Source of the DNA: Gymnothorax reevesii
Lineage: Eukaryota; Chordata; Actinopteri; Anguilliformes; Muraenidae
Length of the DNA: 64,000 bases
NCBI GenBank assembly: GCA_029721435.1
Contig: CM056574.1
Coordinates: 76,985,501 to 77,049,500 of the forward strand
Direction: 5' to 3'
Position numbers and translations under genes: made by a program. Of the stretch, positions 33,412-44,897 are shown piece by piece. The notes below the pieces were generated by a model. It was not told the DNA's origin. It saw nothing but the letters and a program-made list of their open reading frames with translations, and ran no database searches. Position 1 is the stretch's first letter. Every line of letters begins with the position of its first letter.

Positions 33412-34722
33412 TCACCTATCTGGAGTCTTCACAATGTAATTGAGATCATTGAGTTTTGTCAGAATTTCATAAGGACCATGAAATCTAGCCTGCAATGGAT
33501 TGGACTGCAAGGAAAACAACACAAGGACCTTGTCTCCTGGTTTGAAATCACGGCTTCTAGCCTTATGATCATACCAAGTTTTCATTTTTCCCTGACTTGA
33601 TTTCAAGTTCTCTTTGGCTAGGTCACAAGCTGCACGCAATCTTTCCTTGAACTTGCTAACATAGTCTAACAGACTGATGTGCGGCTCTTCTTCTTGCCTT
33701 TGTTCACTCAATAATAGCAAAGGTCCTCTCACTTCATGACCAAACACTAGCTCAAATGGACTGAATCCAGTAGACTCCTGCACTGCTTCTCTAGCTGCGA
33801 ACAACAGCAAATGAACACCTTCATCCCAGTCTTTCTCATGGTCATAACAATAAGTCCTCATCATTGTCTTGAGAGTGGAATGAAACCGCTCTAAGGCACC
33901 CTGACTTTCTGGATGAGAGGCACTAGAAAGAATCTGCTTTGCACCTAGTTCATACACAACCTGCTGAAACAATCCTGAAGTGAAATTGCTACCCTGGTCT
34001 GACTGAATTTCCCTGGGAAGGCCAAACAACGTGAAGAACTTTATCAAAGCCTTTGAGATTGCAGTTGCCTTGATGTTACGTAGAGGTATGGCTTCAGGGA
34101 ATCTGGTAGCTGCACACATGATTGTCAACAAGTACTGATTTCCAGATCTAGTCTTGGGTAATGGACCAACACAATCAACAATGACCTTAGAGAATGGCTC
34201 CCCAAATGCTGGGATAGGCTGCAATGGAGCTACAGGTGGGTCTAACTGGTGTTTTCCAACTATCTGACAAGTGTGACAGGTTTTGCAAAAGTTGGAAACG
34301 TCTTTCCGAAGCCCAGGCCAAAAGAAGTGTTTCATGATCTTATCAACAGTCTTGTTAACACCAAGATGACCTCCTAAAGGTAAACTATGAGCCATTGTTA
34401 AGATCTCATTCCTGTAGACCTTCGGAACAACAATTTGCCTGACCACTGCCCAATCTGCATTGGCAGGGATATCAGGAGGGCGCCACTTCCGCATCAACAC
34501 ACCATCCTTGAGATAATACCCAACTGGAACTGCGTCTATTTCTTTATCAGGAAGGCCTCTCCTCCTTCGTACACAAATTTCAGAATCATTAGTTTGCTCC
34601 TCAATTAACCGCTTTCTGGACAGAGACAAGTCTCCAGACACATCAGAATCACCAAATCCATCCGGCTGGCTGAATAGAGAACTGATAAAAGTATCTGATA
34701 AGTCCTCAAACGGAGAAACCAT
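33412..34722 (-). pseudogene. Gmr1 copy B: integrase
   Basis: 436 codons containing the H2C2 zinc region (MAHSLPLGGHLGVN ... FCKTCHTCQ) and the catalytic core with Asp in VIVDCVG, Asp in QSDQGSNF and Glu in GALERFHST. The GPY-type module (HGPYEILTKL) is near the end. Placement ahead of RT matches copy A. The frame ends in an in-frame TGA at KTPDR, which is not present in copy A. Integrase would join the cDNA ends to the chromosome. Confidence 0.9.
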
Positions 34723-34744
34723 AGTAGGCCAATCAGAGTCATGA

Positions 34745-35588
34745 GGCGATCACCTGAGTCCTGACTGTTCAATGTGCTGGACGGCACCACAACATCTTCT
34801 TCTGTAGCCTTCTTGGCCATAGCACGAGTCACTGCGCAAGAAGGATACAGAGATGGGTCCTCATCCCCATCTTCAGTGCTCGGCTGTGAAGTAAGATGTA
34901 CAGGGGGAACTACTTTGCCCCCAGCCAGGTCATTGCCTAGCAACAGAGAAACACCCTTTATAGGTAGATTTGACATAAGTCCCACCTTTACCTGTCCTGT
35001 AACTAAATCTGACTTCAAGAATATAGAGCGCAGGGGTACAGATACAGTCCTCCCTTCAATACCTTGTACAAGTATGAAATCCCCAGAAGCGGTCTCATCA
35101 CGTAACTCCAAGGAGTCCATCAACAAAAGTGACTGAGAAGCTCCGGTATCCCTTAGGATATACATGGGGACAGGAGTATTATGCTTATTCAGAGCCACAA
35201 ATCCCTCTGACACAAATGGAAGAAATTCCTCCCTCACAAAGTCAGCTGCATCAGGCTTTTTAGCCCCACAAGAAGCAGGCAATTTAGCAGATCGGTTATC
35301 TACTACAGGGGTTTCTAACCTTGTTTTCACAAAGGCATTTGGTTTGGTATCCTTTTCTTTTTCTTTCTTAGCTTTTCGGAACCAACAGTTAGTTTCAACA
35401 TGACCAGATTTCTTGCAATAACTGCAAACTAGACCAATTTTGTCACTGTCAGCTTTCACGCTTTGATCAGACCTGTTACTGGATTTCTGAGCACCATCAC
35501 CAGATTTGTCTTTGTCTTTGGGTGAGGAATCTTGGGTATCACCGTAACCTTTTTTCTGAAATTGGGACCATCTATTGTTACTGCTAGA
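34745..35588 (-). pseudogene. Gmr1 copy B: nucleocapsid and protease
   Basis: From a TAG at 35587-35589 the frame reads through the basic linker to the CCHC knuckle CSYCKKSGHVETNC and the protease active site DTGASQSLLL. It then enters an acidic linker. A single-base loss near 34747, compared with copy A, shifts the frame before integrase. Confidence 0.88.
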
Positions 35589-36290
35589 CTAAAATTTGGA
35601 CTTATGTGTGAGAACATATTCATCTGCAAATTTGGCAGCTGATTGCAAATTCAGTGCTTGCTTCTCATTAAGGTAGGTCTTTACATCATCCTTAACACAG
35701 TTCTTGAATTCTTCAACTAACACCATCTCTTTTAGTGAGTTGAAATCATCCTTGACCTCCATAGAAGTACACCAGCGCTCAAAGCAAACCTTCTTCTCAT
35801 TAGCAAATTCCACATAAGTCTGATTTTCAGATTTTTTCAGACCTCTGAATTTCTGTCGGTAAGCCTCTGGAACCAACTCATAAGCTCTCAAAATAACCTT
35901 TTTGACAACCTCATAATCAGAGGAATCATCTGCAGACAAAGCCGAATAGGCTTGTTGAGCTTTACCCTTGAGGACAGTTTGCAACATCAGAGGCCAGTGT
36001 TCCTTTGGCCACTGGCAACTCTTTGCTACCTTTTCAAAACACTGGAAATAGTTGTCAACATCCTTTTCTGCAAATGGAGGCACTAGTTTTACCTCCTGGC
36101 TAGCCCGAAATTTATTTTCAGTTTGAATTTTAATTTTTAGTTGCTCCATTTGGAGTCTTTCTTCTCTATCGTCTTTCTCTAATTCAAAATCTCTCTGTCT
36201 CGCAGATTTTTCTAACTCAAATTCTCTTTGTTTTTCCTTTTCTTCCCTCTCAAATTCTCTTTGTTTTTCTTCTCTTGCTAATTTTTCCAA
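35589..36290 (-). pseudogene. Gmr1 copy B: capsid region of Gag
   Basis: Opens in a Glu/Lys/Arg-rich repeat (EREEKEKQREFELEK) and continues into the capsid-like segment ending DEYVLTHKSKF at a stop. The segment EAYRQKFRGLKKSEN to AAKFADEYV has the pattern of a SCAN domain. It is nearly identical to copy A over this part. Confidence 0.88.
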
Positions 36291-36329
36291 CTCAAATTCT
36301 CTTTGTTTTTCTTCTCTTGCTAATTTTTC

Positions 36330-36611
36330 TCACTCAAATTCTCTTTGTTTTCCTTTTTCCTCCCTTTCAATCTCTAGCATTTTTAATTTAAGTTCCATTT
36401 CTATGTTTGGATTTTCCACTGGAAACTGTTCCAGATCTCCTGGTGCAAACACATTTTCATCAATGTAATATTCAACTATCTCTCTAGCCAGTCTTGCTTT
36501 TCGCATGGCTGGTTTTACCTTTGTCAGCTCTAAATGTCTGCAAATTTCTAGCAGTTTTGTCTTAAAAGACTTCAAACCCTCAACAGTTGGTGATGCCAAG
36601 AAATCATCCAT
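36330..36611 (-). pseudogene. Gmr1 copy B: Gag N-terminus
   Basis: Starts MDDFLASPTVEGLKSFKTK and has the SAP-like block LLEICRHLELTKVKPAMRKA. It ends at a TGA in the charged repeat, 40 bases before the capsid frame resumes in the same gene. Copy A has the same start. Confidence 0.85.
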
Positions 36612-36709
36612 TGCTGTTGATCTGTCAATATATTTATATAGGAAAATTCAAAAAACAATTTTACAGTTTGAAATGTTAGATTTTCAATAAATGACTCACA
36701 CAATGGTCT

Positions 36710-36727
36710 ATCTCGGACGAGCCCCCA
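36710..36727 (-). other. Primer-binding site of Gmr1 copy B (tRNA-Pro)
   Basis: Minus strand TGGGGGCTCGTCCGAGAT, three bases inside the 5' LTR. It matches the complement of the vertebrate tRNA-Pro 3' end with one mismatch. Confidence 0.85.
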
Positions 36728-36730
36728 ATT

Positions 36731-37235
36731 TGTTATGGCCCCAATTTGTTATTACATTTACAACATAACAGCAACAGCAACAGCAAGGGATGACAAACAC
36801 AGTTTTAAAAACTTAAACCCATTTAATGAACAAACAAAGACTAAACTACTATCTACAACTAAGACCATTATTGAACACGACAAAAAACAGAAATATTTAC
36901 AGTCCCTCTTTGTTGGGGTGGCTTGGTGATGTCCTGGGTAAGTAAAAATGCTCTAACACGGGCAAAAATCCACAAAAGAAACTTCACAGGTCTTGAACAG
37001 AAATGACAGGTCTGGTCACACGTATCCTTCTTCTTGCAATTTCTCCTACTACTTTACTGTCTCAATTCTACTCTTTATATACTCTTTTGCAGACCCCACC
37101 CACATTTAGTCCTCTTTTTTTTATTTTCTGGGACTTTCCCCAGACATGTCCAGCACATGTCTAAACCTAGCTCCAGTCTGGGCTGAATAAAAAAAAGGTA
37201 AATACTGTTATCTAGTGGCCTATATTCACATTACA
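36731..37235 (-). repeat. 5' LTR of Gmr1 copy B
   Basis: 505 bp, TGTTATGGCC to TTCACATTACA, with three AACAGC hexamers near 36764-36786. It is followed by the GTGA duplication. Confidence 0.93.
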
Positions 37236-37537
37236 GTGAGCTTTTCAGATCTTGTCTTGTCAGTGCGTTTCACAGTCTTGTAATTTTTTGGATATAAAGC
37301 CTTCCCGTATCTTGTCCTATTTTGAACCCTAGCATCATTATTCTTTTCTGTTTATAGTTATTCTGCCTGGAGTTTCCAGTGGCTTTTGTTTTTGGTCGTT
37401 TTTGGATTTATTTGTTTTTAGCTCTGTGAAGTTTTTTTTAGTTTGTTTTTTGCTGGCCCTCGAGCCTATTTTCTTTATTTTTAATAAACACCTTATTCCC
37501 TCCATCTTGCTCCTGGTGTCTAACTGGTCTCGAATCA

Positions 37538-37750
37538 CAATCGGATGCTGGGATACATTGCCAAAAGTATTGAGTACAAATCTAAGGAGATGATGCTTCT
37601 TTTGTACAACACATTCGTCAGACCACATCTGGAGTATTGTGTACAGTTCTGGGGACCATACTGTAAGAAAGATATAGAGCCTCTAGAGAAAGTTCAGAGA
37701 AGAGCCACTAAGCTTATTCCAGGTATAAAAGATGAAAGCTATGAGAAGAG
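37538..37750 (+). pseudogene. CR1 reverse transcriptase C-terminal piece
   Basis: Encodes RMLGYIAKSIEYKSKEM and FVRPHLEYCVQFWGPYCKKD, the CR1 region that follows the thumb. It continues directly from 30422 once the inserted LTR is removed. The CR1 stops abruptly at about 37750 (atgagaag), short of its normal C-terminus. Confidence 0.85.
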
Positions 37751-38035
37751 CTTTTGAAGATGCAGTAAATTCGGTGACACCTTCCTAATTCTGCAAAATC
37801 TTGGCTATATAATGGTGTTTGTCGCATGTTTGTTGCTTCATTTGTTCTCTTCCTATAATGAAAGTTCCGAAGATCCCCTACTTTCGTACTCTGGATCATA
37901 GTATCATAGTATCCGGAATTATTCCATTTTCAGGATCAGTCTTTGATATATTGTAGAACATGTTCGAAACTTGCCCTGTATTTTTTTCCCAAGTGCCCTG
38001 ACCATTTTTGGTGGAGTTATATGCATAAATGTTGA
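37751..38035. other. Unassigned spacer
   Basis: Non-coding sequence between CR1 and a truncated Gmr1 copy. No feature was recognised. Confidence 0.4.
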
Positions 38036-38587
38036 AAATATATATACACACACACAAGTGTCTACTTAACCATTTTTGTATTGAAAAGAGAAATTTTGAC
38101 TCGTAAAGGCAAAATTTTTCCCTTTTGGAATGGAGGTGTAATGCAAATAGTATTACCTTAATAGTATATAAAGGTAATAGTATTGACCTTTCTCATGTTT
38201 AGCCCAGACTGGAGCTAGGTTTGGGCATGTCTGGGACAATTCTAAATGTGGGAGGAGCCTGCAAAAGAGTATATAAGGAGGAAAATTGAGGGAGTGGAGT
38301 AGTAGGAGAAATTGCAAGGAGGAGGATACATGTGACCAGACCTGTCATTCTGTTCAAGACCTGTGAAGTTTTTTGTGGATTTTTGCCTGTGTTGGAGCAT
38401 TTTCCTCACCCGGAACATCACCAAGCAACCCACTAAAGGGACTGTAAATATTTTTTTTTCTTGTATATATCAATCTTGGTCAGTAGAGTAGTTAGTTGTC
38501 TTTGTTCAATTAAATCTGTTGAAGTTTTAAAATTTTGTCTGTCATCCCTCGCTGTCATATTTGTTACATCAAATTGAGGCCATAACA
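38036..38587 (+). mobile_element. Truncated Gmr1 copy: 3' internal end plus 3' LTR
   Basis: The plus-strand LTR occupies 38137-38587 (TGTAATGC to GAGGCCATAACA). It is preceded by about 100 bp of internal sequence including aaaatttttcccttttggaa and the polypurine tract. The LTR has a local rearrangement near its start, with repeated aatagtattacc/ggtaatagtatt text at about 38143-38180. The rest of the element is missing. Confidence 0.85.
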
Positions 38588-39228
38588 GTCCGACCGAAAA
38601 CAATAAAAAATCCAAACGTGGTTGGATAACTCTCCTAATGTAGAATTGTTCTCAGTGTTTGCGCTTCAATGTCCTCTCTCGGACACGCAACTGCAGTCTC
38701 CAGTTTCTGGAGGAGAAGAAACTATGAGTTATTTGAAAGCCTGCCAGCGTTTCAGCTTTCTGAAACGGGTCCTAGCTCTACTCACCTCAAGTAGAAACAA
38801 GGCGACCGGGGCATCGGAATTAAAAGCATTTAACTCCCGGAATTCACTCCAACTTTGGCATGCTTTCACTATGTTTATTCAGGACTTCGCATAGCTGCAA
38901 TCATGCTCCTTTTTCCTTGACATGCACTCGTTCGAGCGTCTCTTTTTCAGTTTAGCTTCTCTTTGATGCTTAGCAGCCTCAGAGTGAGCTTTGGAAAAGA
39001 ATTGCGAAATCCGCTTCTGTTACATTGTCTTGATCGTTGCTTGAATTTACCACCTTTGCGAACAGAAAATAAACAATGCGCATGCTTACGTATCAAAACA
39101 AAGGAGACGTTTTCCAAATTGCACTATCCCAAGGCTGCAAACTAGATATAGACAGCATATATTTTTTATGATATGAAAGACGTAGTCCTAAATGTAAGTC
39201 TGACACATTTGAATTCAGATATATATAT
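38588..39228. other. No recognised gene
   Basis: About 640 bp with only short chance ORFs. Nothing is assigned. Confidence 0.4.
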
Positions 39229-40838
39229 CAGTGCTGTGAAAAAGTATTTGCCCCCTTCCTGATTTTTTATTTTCTTGCATATTTGTCACACTGAAATGTT
39301 TCAGATCAGCAAATAAATTTTAATATAAGACAAAGACAACCCGAGTATTGCAAAATGGAGTTTTTAAATGCCGATTTGATTTATTAAGGGGAAAAAGCTA
39401 TCCAAACCTACCAAGCCTGATGTGAAAAAGTAATTACCCCCCAAACCTAATAACTGGTTTTGCCTCCCTCTGCGACAACAACTGCAATCAAATCAACAAC
39501 TGCGATAACTGGCAATGAGTCTTTCACATCGCTGTGGAGGAATAGTGGCCCACTCTTCTTTGCAGAATGTTTTAATTCTGCCCCATTGGAGGGATTTTTT
39601 AGCATGAACGGCCTGTTTAAGGTCATGCCACAGCATCTCAATCGGATTTAAGTCCAGACTACGGCTAAGCCACTCCAAAACCTTCAGTTTGTTTTTTTAA
39701 GCCATTTAGAGATGGACTTGCTAGTGTGTTTCGGATCATTTTCCAACTGCATAACCCAAGTGCGCTTGAGCTTGAGGTCACCAACTAATGGTTGGACATT
39801 CTCCTTCAGGATTTTCCGGTAGAGAGCAAAAATCATAGTTCCATCGATTACGACAAGTCGTCCAGGTCCAGAAGCAGCAAAGCAGCCCAAAATAATCAGA
39901 TTACCACCACGTTTGACTTTTGGTATGATGTTCTTCTTATGAAATGATATGTTAGTTTTACGCCTTATGTAACGGAATGCACACCTTCCAAAAAGATCAA
40001 CTTTTGTCTCGTCAGTACACAGAATACTTTCCCAAAAGTCTTGGGGATCATCGAGATGTATTTTGGCAAATGTGAGCCAAGCCTTGTGTTCTTTTTGGTC
40101 AGCAGTAGTTTTCACCTTGGGACCCTGCTTTGGATGCCATTTTCGCCCAGTCTCTTTCTTATTGTTGAATCATGAATACTGACTTTAACTGAGGACAGTG
40201 AGGCCTGCAGTTCTTTAGATGTTGTTCTGGGTTCTTTTGTGACCTCCTGGATGAGTCAGCGATACGCCTTTTGAGTAATTCTAGTAGGCCGGCCACTCCT
40301 GGGAATTGGTTCACCACTGTTCCAAGTTTTCTCCATTTGTGGATAATGGCTTTCATCATGATTCACTGGAATCCCAAAGCCTTAGAAATTGCTTTGCCAC
40401 CCTTTTCAGACTGATAGATGTCAATTTCTTTGTTTCTCATCTGTTCTTGAATTTCTTTAGTTCACAGCATGACATGGTGCTTTTTGAGATCTTTTAGCCT
40501 ACTTCACTTTGTCAAACAGGTTCTATTTAGGTGATTTCTTGATTCAACAGGCCTGGCAGTAATCAGGCTTGGAGGTGGCTAGTGAAATTGGACTAAAAAA
40601 ATGTGGTTAATCACAGTTAATTCATGATTTAACAAGGGGGGCAAATACTTTTTCACAAAGGGCCAGGTAGGTTGAGAAAGCTTTTCCCCTTAATATATGA
40701 AGTCATTATTTCAAAACTGCATTTTGCATTTACTCAGGTTATCTTTGTCTTATATAAAGATTTGATTGATGATCTGAAACATTTAAGTGTGAAAAATGTA
40801 CAAAAAAGGAAGGGGGCAAATAATTTTTCACGGCACTG
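39229..40838 (-). mobile_element. Complete-length, decayed Tc1 element
   Basis: 1610 bp from CAGTGCTGTGAAAAAGTATT to the complement ending CGGCACTG, followed by TA and a (TA)n run. Inner inverted repeats include gcttttccccttaatatatg near the right and ttattaaggggaaaaagct near the left. The transposase gene lies on the minus strand and is broken. Confidence 0.88.
39520..40462 (-). pseudogene. Tc1 transposase remnant
   Basis: Minus-strand pieces are MRNKEIDIYQSEKGGKAISK (about 40440), KWRKLGTVVNQFPG (about 40330) and AWLTFAKIHLDDPQDFW (about 40085), then the catalytic blocks LCTDETKVDLF (first Asp, about 40020), LENDPKHTSK (second Asp, about 39740) and LDLNPIEMLWHDLKQAV (Glu, about 39650). Stops and frameshifts separate them. 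The three catalytic residues survive, but no continuous enzyme can be made. Confidence 0.85.
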
Positions 40839-40848
40839 TATATATAAA

Positions 40849-40893
<45 letters not shown>
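40839..40893 (+). repeat. (TA)n microsatellite
   Basis: About 55 bp of TA repeats with two interruptions, starting at the TA target duplication of the adjacent Tc1. Confidence 0.93.
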
Positions 40894-40895
<2 letters not shown>

Positions 40896-42299
40896 GAGCA
40901 GTATGGGGCTGATGGCGGGGGCGGCCGCTCCCCCCGCCTCCCTTGCTCCAACGACTATGTGTAGAAGAGTTGTTTTTGAGGTAGATCAGCGCATATATTG
41001 ATAAAGTAGATGTCCAAGAGGATTTTTTTCACTGTTATGTGTTTTAAAACACTCTGCCTTGTACTCATTTGTTAGATTCAACACCTCTTTCGAAGCCCCT
41101 TCAAGGAGTACTTTATTCGTATCGGTGTGAGTGTTGGCAATTGAAACTTGTTTATCAGACATTGGGCATTAGAGTAAATGTAGTTTGTAAATATATTTCA
41201 GTAATCGTGGCTCCGCTTATTTATTTTAGAATCATTTCCGCTCTTAGAAGTTCAACAGTCACCAAATTTCATCCCCAGCTGATCCACTTGGAAGAAAAGT
41301 GCAAGACTATTATCATTTCCTTATTGGTTCTCTCTTGAAATCCGAGCCCACAGGACATAAAATACAATTCTAATGGAGACATGTTTCATACAAGTGGTAG
41401 AATTGGGTGAATATTCCTATTAATAATTAATTTGAAATGACAATCTTTGGGCGAGATGATATTCCTTCTACTGCAGCTGACATGAACTACGTGTATAAGC
41501 TAACAGTTCTGCCACATTGAAACTGCTTGTCTCTTGATCACGTAGCTGGCGATTCCCAACGAGTTATTTTAAATATGTTGATTGTGTTCTGAAACTGCAA
41601 GGCGAGCTACGAAACGTGCGATACCATCTATACATCAAAAAGGCTTCCGAGTGCACGTCTCGTCATTCCAAGTGTTAATGCATGCCAAAAGTCTCCCTCG
41701 TGCTAGCTTCTTTACTCCAAGTTTTCATGTGTGCGGCTCTGACACGAGAAGTAATTATGTTGTATGTTATATTTGAGCTCAGAACTGGAGCGGGGGAAAA
41801 AAACATTTTGCAGGCCGGGCTGCAAAATTTTTTTTTCCCACTAGAGGTGCGGACGCAACGCTGTATGCTCATGCCTTACATACTGCCACTGTTTCATGTG
41901 ATACATTTTATAAAGGTTCAAGGTATAAGATTCAAACAAAGTGCGAAGTGTAGTCAGGATGCTCGTAACCTAAACGGACAACAAAATCAATGGCTATACT
42001 CATTGTTGGTGAATGAGGGGATGACAATATAAGATGGTTACAAGATATGCAGTAAATGTTATTTAAAATACATCAAAAAATGACCAAAACCAGACACACA
42101 ATGACACAACAGACGATGTTACTGCATCAAACAATGATATTGATGAAACAGAGACTGTTTCTTCAGGAAATCTAGGCAGATGAGGAAGACCTTATCCATG
42201 GAAATCCTCTCAATGTTTCCTTGCCAACTGTTGATTTAATGTATGGAACATCACATCGAAGGTGGTCTATTTCTAAACAATACAATGACCAATGCTTAA
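40894..42299. other. No recognised gene
   Basis: 1.4 kb without coding signal or recognised repeat. Short frames at 41582-41776 and 41682-42032 show no family motifs. Confidence 0.4.
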
Positions 42300-42382
42300 C
42301 AATACCAATGGCTTCTTAAATTCTCTGAGTCTATAATTAAATCCTAAAATCCACAAGGCCTGTATACAATCTATACAATGTA

Positions 42383-43951
42383 CAAAACCCAAAACAATAC
42401 AATGATTTGCAAATCCTTTTCAACCTATTTTCAATTGAATACACTACAAAGACAAGTTACTTAATGTTCAAACAGGTAAACTTTGTAATTTTTTGCAAAT
42501 ATTAGCTCATTTGGAATTTGATGCCTGCAACATGTTTCAAAAAAGCTGGCACTAGTGGCAAAAAAGACCGAGAGAGTTGAGGAATGCTCATCAAACACTT
42601 ATTTGGAACATCTCACAGGTGAAAGGGCTAATTGGGAACAGGTGGGTGCCATGATTGGGTATAAAAGCAGCTTCCCTGAAATGCTCAGTCATTCACAAAC
42701 AAGGATGGGGCGAGGGTCACCACTTAGTGAACAAATGCGTGAGCTGATTGTCGAACAGTTTAAAAACAACATTCCTCAACGAGCTATTGCAAGAAATTTA
42801 GGGATTTCATCATCTACGGTCCGTAATATCGTCAAAAAGTTCAGAGAATCTGGAGAAATCACTGCACGTAAGCGACAAGGCCGAAAACCAACATTGAATG
42901 CCCGTGACCTTCGATCCCTCAGCATCAGTACTGCATCAAAAACTGACATCAGTGTGTAAAGGACATCACCACATGGGCTCACGAACACTTCAGAAAACCA
43001 CTGTCAGTAACAACAGTTTGTTGCTACATCTGCAAGTGCAAGTCAAAACTCTACAATGCAAAGTGAAAGCCATTTATCAACAGCACCCAGAAACGCCACC
43101 GGCTTCCCTGGGCCCAAGCTGATCTAAGATGGACTGATGCAAAGTGGAAAAGTGTTCTGTGGTCTGACGAGTCCACATTTCAAATTGTTTTTGGAAACTG
43201 TGGACGTTGCGTCCTCCGGACCAAAGAGGAAAAGAACCATCCGGACTGTTATAGGCGCAAAGTTTAAAAGCCAGCATCTGTGATGGTATGGGGGTGTATT
43301 AGTGCCCAAGGCATGGGCAACTTACACATATGTAAAGGCACCATTAATGCTGAAAGGTACATACAGGTTTTGGAGCAACATATGTTGCCATCCAAGCAAC
43401 GTCTTTTACATGGACGCTCCTGCTTATTTCAGCAAGACGATGCCAAGCCACATTCTGCATGCGTTACAACAGCATGGCTCCGTAGTAAAAGAGTGCGGGT
43501 ACTAGACTGGCCTGCCTGTAGTCCAGACCTGTCTCCCATTGAAAATATGTGGCGCATTATGAAGCCTAAAATACGACAACGGAGACCCCGGACTGTTGAA
43601 CAACTTAAGCTGTACATCAAGCAAGAATGGGAAAGAGTTCCACCTGAAAAGCTTCAAAAATTGGTCTCCTCAGTTCCCAAATGTTTACTGAGTGTCGTTA
43701 AAAGGAAAGGCGATGTAAAACAGTGGTAAAAAGGCCCCTGTGCCAACTTTTTTGCAGTGTGTTGCTGCCTTTAAATTCTAAGTTAATGATTATTTGGAAA
43801 AAAAAAAAAAATTTTCTCAGTTTGAACATTAAACATCATGTCTTTGCAGTGTATTCAATTGAATATAAGTTTAAAAGGATTTGCAAATCATTGTATTCTG
43901 TTTTTATCTACGATTCACATAACGTGCCAACTTCACTGGTTTTGGGTTTTG
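42383..43951 (+). mobile_element. Tc1 element with nearly complete transposase gene
   Basis: 1569 bp between TA dinucleotides (42381-42382 and 43952-43953). Ends read CAAAACCCAAAAC and GGTTTTGGGTTTTG, and inner repeat blocks AATACAATGATTTGCAAATC and GATTTGCAAATCATTGTATT. It is the same family as the decayed copy at 22757-24083 but much better preserved. Confidence 0.9.
42705..43729 (+). pseudogene. Tc1 transposase, frameshifted
   Basis: Starts MGRGSPLSEQMRELIVEQF at 42705, with a helix-turn-helix RAIARNLGISSSTVRNIVKK and a basic GRKPTLNARD segment; the frame stops at 42957-42959. The middle is in other frames (VLWSDESTFQIVF, first Asp, about 43160). From 43280 the frame is open again to 43729, with FQQDDAKPHS (second Asp) and SPDLSPIENMWRIMK (Glu). 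The catalytic triad is preserved but at least two frame changes lie between start and end. It is a relatively young pseudogene. Confidence 0.87.
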
Positions 43952-43999
43952 TACAACAATTTATGAAAATATCTCTCAATGGCTTTTCTGAGAAATTTA

Positions 44000-44541
44000 C
44001 ACTGCCCAGCCAAAAAAAAAAGTCACCGTTTGGAAGTTAATGAACAAATTCTAAAATTGGATCATTATTGCGGTTATTAATATGTTTCAGATGGCAATAA
44101 TCATTTTAACCCTGACTGATGAAGTGCGTTGCTATTCATTTCTTACAAAATCATGTCGGCAAACACATTCCCTGATGGTGGAAACGATGTTACAGTATTT
44201 CAGAACGGGCAAGTTATTGGCTTGTATTTAGCAAAGAAAACCATGAATGACAAAACCAAGCAGGAGGAATCATTTTCACAAACAAATTTTCCACCACAAA
44301 GTCCTGACCTTTAACATAATAAAAGTTATTGGGATGTACTCAAGACCACCGAGTGGTTCAACCATTATGTCGAGAAGACAAGATCTTGGACAAAAATCAT
44401 GGCATTTCTGATCGAAAAGAAATGTTCTGGCATTGCATTTAGTTGTCAAAACAATGACAAGACAAATATGCATTGTAATCAAAGCTACAGGGGTTCCAAC
44501 TAAATATTTGAGTGTGCAACTTTTTTTTTGGCCAGGCAGTG
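44000..44541 (+). mobile_element. Deleted Tc1 element, 542 bp
   Basis: CACTGCCCAGCCAAAAAAAA at the left and TTTTTTTGGCCAGGCAGTG at the right, between TA dinucleotides (43998-43999, 44542-44543). A coding scrap near 44295 (SPDL ... SYWDVLKTT) corresponds to the Glu block of a Tc1 transposase. Confidence 0.87.
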
Positions 44542-44897
44542 TATGTAATATATCATAAAAATGGCTTGAATACACCATGTTACCGGGCCCGCAATTTAAT
44601 GACACTCGCACATTATTTAGCCAACTATATAAGGAAACTTTTGTGAAAATATCTTGGGTGTCTTTTCATACGAACCTGGTTGTTTTTCAAGATGAACTTT
44701 TCATTTTGCATCAAGACAGATCCATTTTTCAGTGGAATATTGTCTAGAACTTCTTTAGTTTTTCACATATATATTTATGTTTGGTATCAAAATGTCCGTC
44801 ATGTTATTGTGTAGCCATTAAAACTCATCTGGTTTTTCAGAATAATCATTTATGGGTTTAAATATGGACTTTTTGAGGCCTTGCCCAACAAAAAAAA

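Larger units (their letters stand above)
31184..37235 (-). mobile_element. Gmr1-type LTR retrotransposon, copy B
   Basis: A full-length, decayed relative of copy A on the minus strand: LTRs 31184-31684 and 36731-37235, tRNA-Pro primer site at 36710-36727, polypurine tract at 31685-31694. The 4-bp duplication is GTGA (31180-31183 and 37236-37239). It lies inside the 1.06-kb solo LTR. Gag-Pol is broken by at least four stops and one frameshift, and the RT active site is altered. Confidence 0.95.
30423..37537 (+). mobile_element. Solo LTR of an unidentified retroelement, interrupted by Gmr1 copy B
   Basis: Outside the Gmr1 insert the element is 30423-31183 plus 37240-37537, about 1.06 kb. It starts TGTTGTG, ends ATCA, and is flanked by the 5-bp duplication CAATC (30418-30422 and 37538-37542) inside CR1. 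TG...CA ends, the 5-bp duplication and an AATAAA near the right end (37483-37488) fit an LTR read on the plus strand. No related internal region is present in the window, so the family is unknown. Confidence 0.75.
28005..37750 (+). mobile_element. CR1 LINE split by nested insertions
   Basis: CR1 sequence occupies 28005-30191, 30385-30422 and 37538-37750. The intervening DNA is a hAT MITE (30192-30384) and a solo LTR that contains Gmr1 copy B (30423-37537). The CR1 copy at 18.6-20.9 kb has the same text without these insertions (gttgaccaaacccttctagc, then aaaaagccaatcggatgctg), so the joins are directly supported. The copy is missing its last few hundred bases after about 37750. Confidence 0.9.
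42300..44890 (-). repeat. Dispersed repeat R, copy 2 (interrupted by two Tc1 elements)
   Basis: R sequence is found at about 42300-42380, 43954-43997 and 44544-44890, all on the minus strand relative to copy 1. The interruptions are the Tc1 at 42383-43951 and the deleted Tc1 at 44000-44541, each at a TA. Copy 1 reads straight through both points (gctgttgtacattgtatag; tttactacatatttctcaga). Confidence 0.7.
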
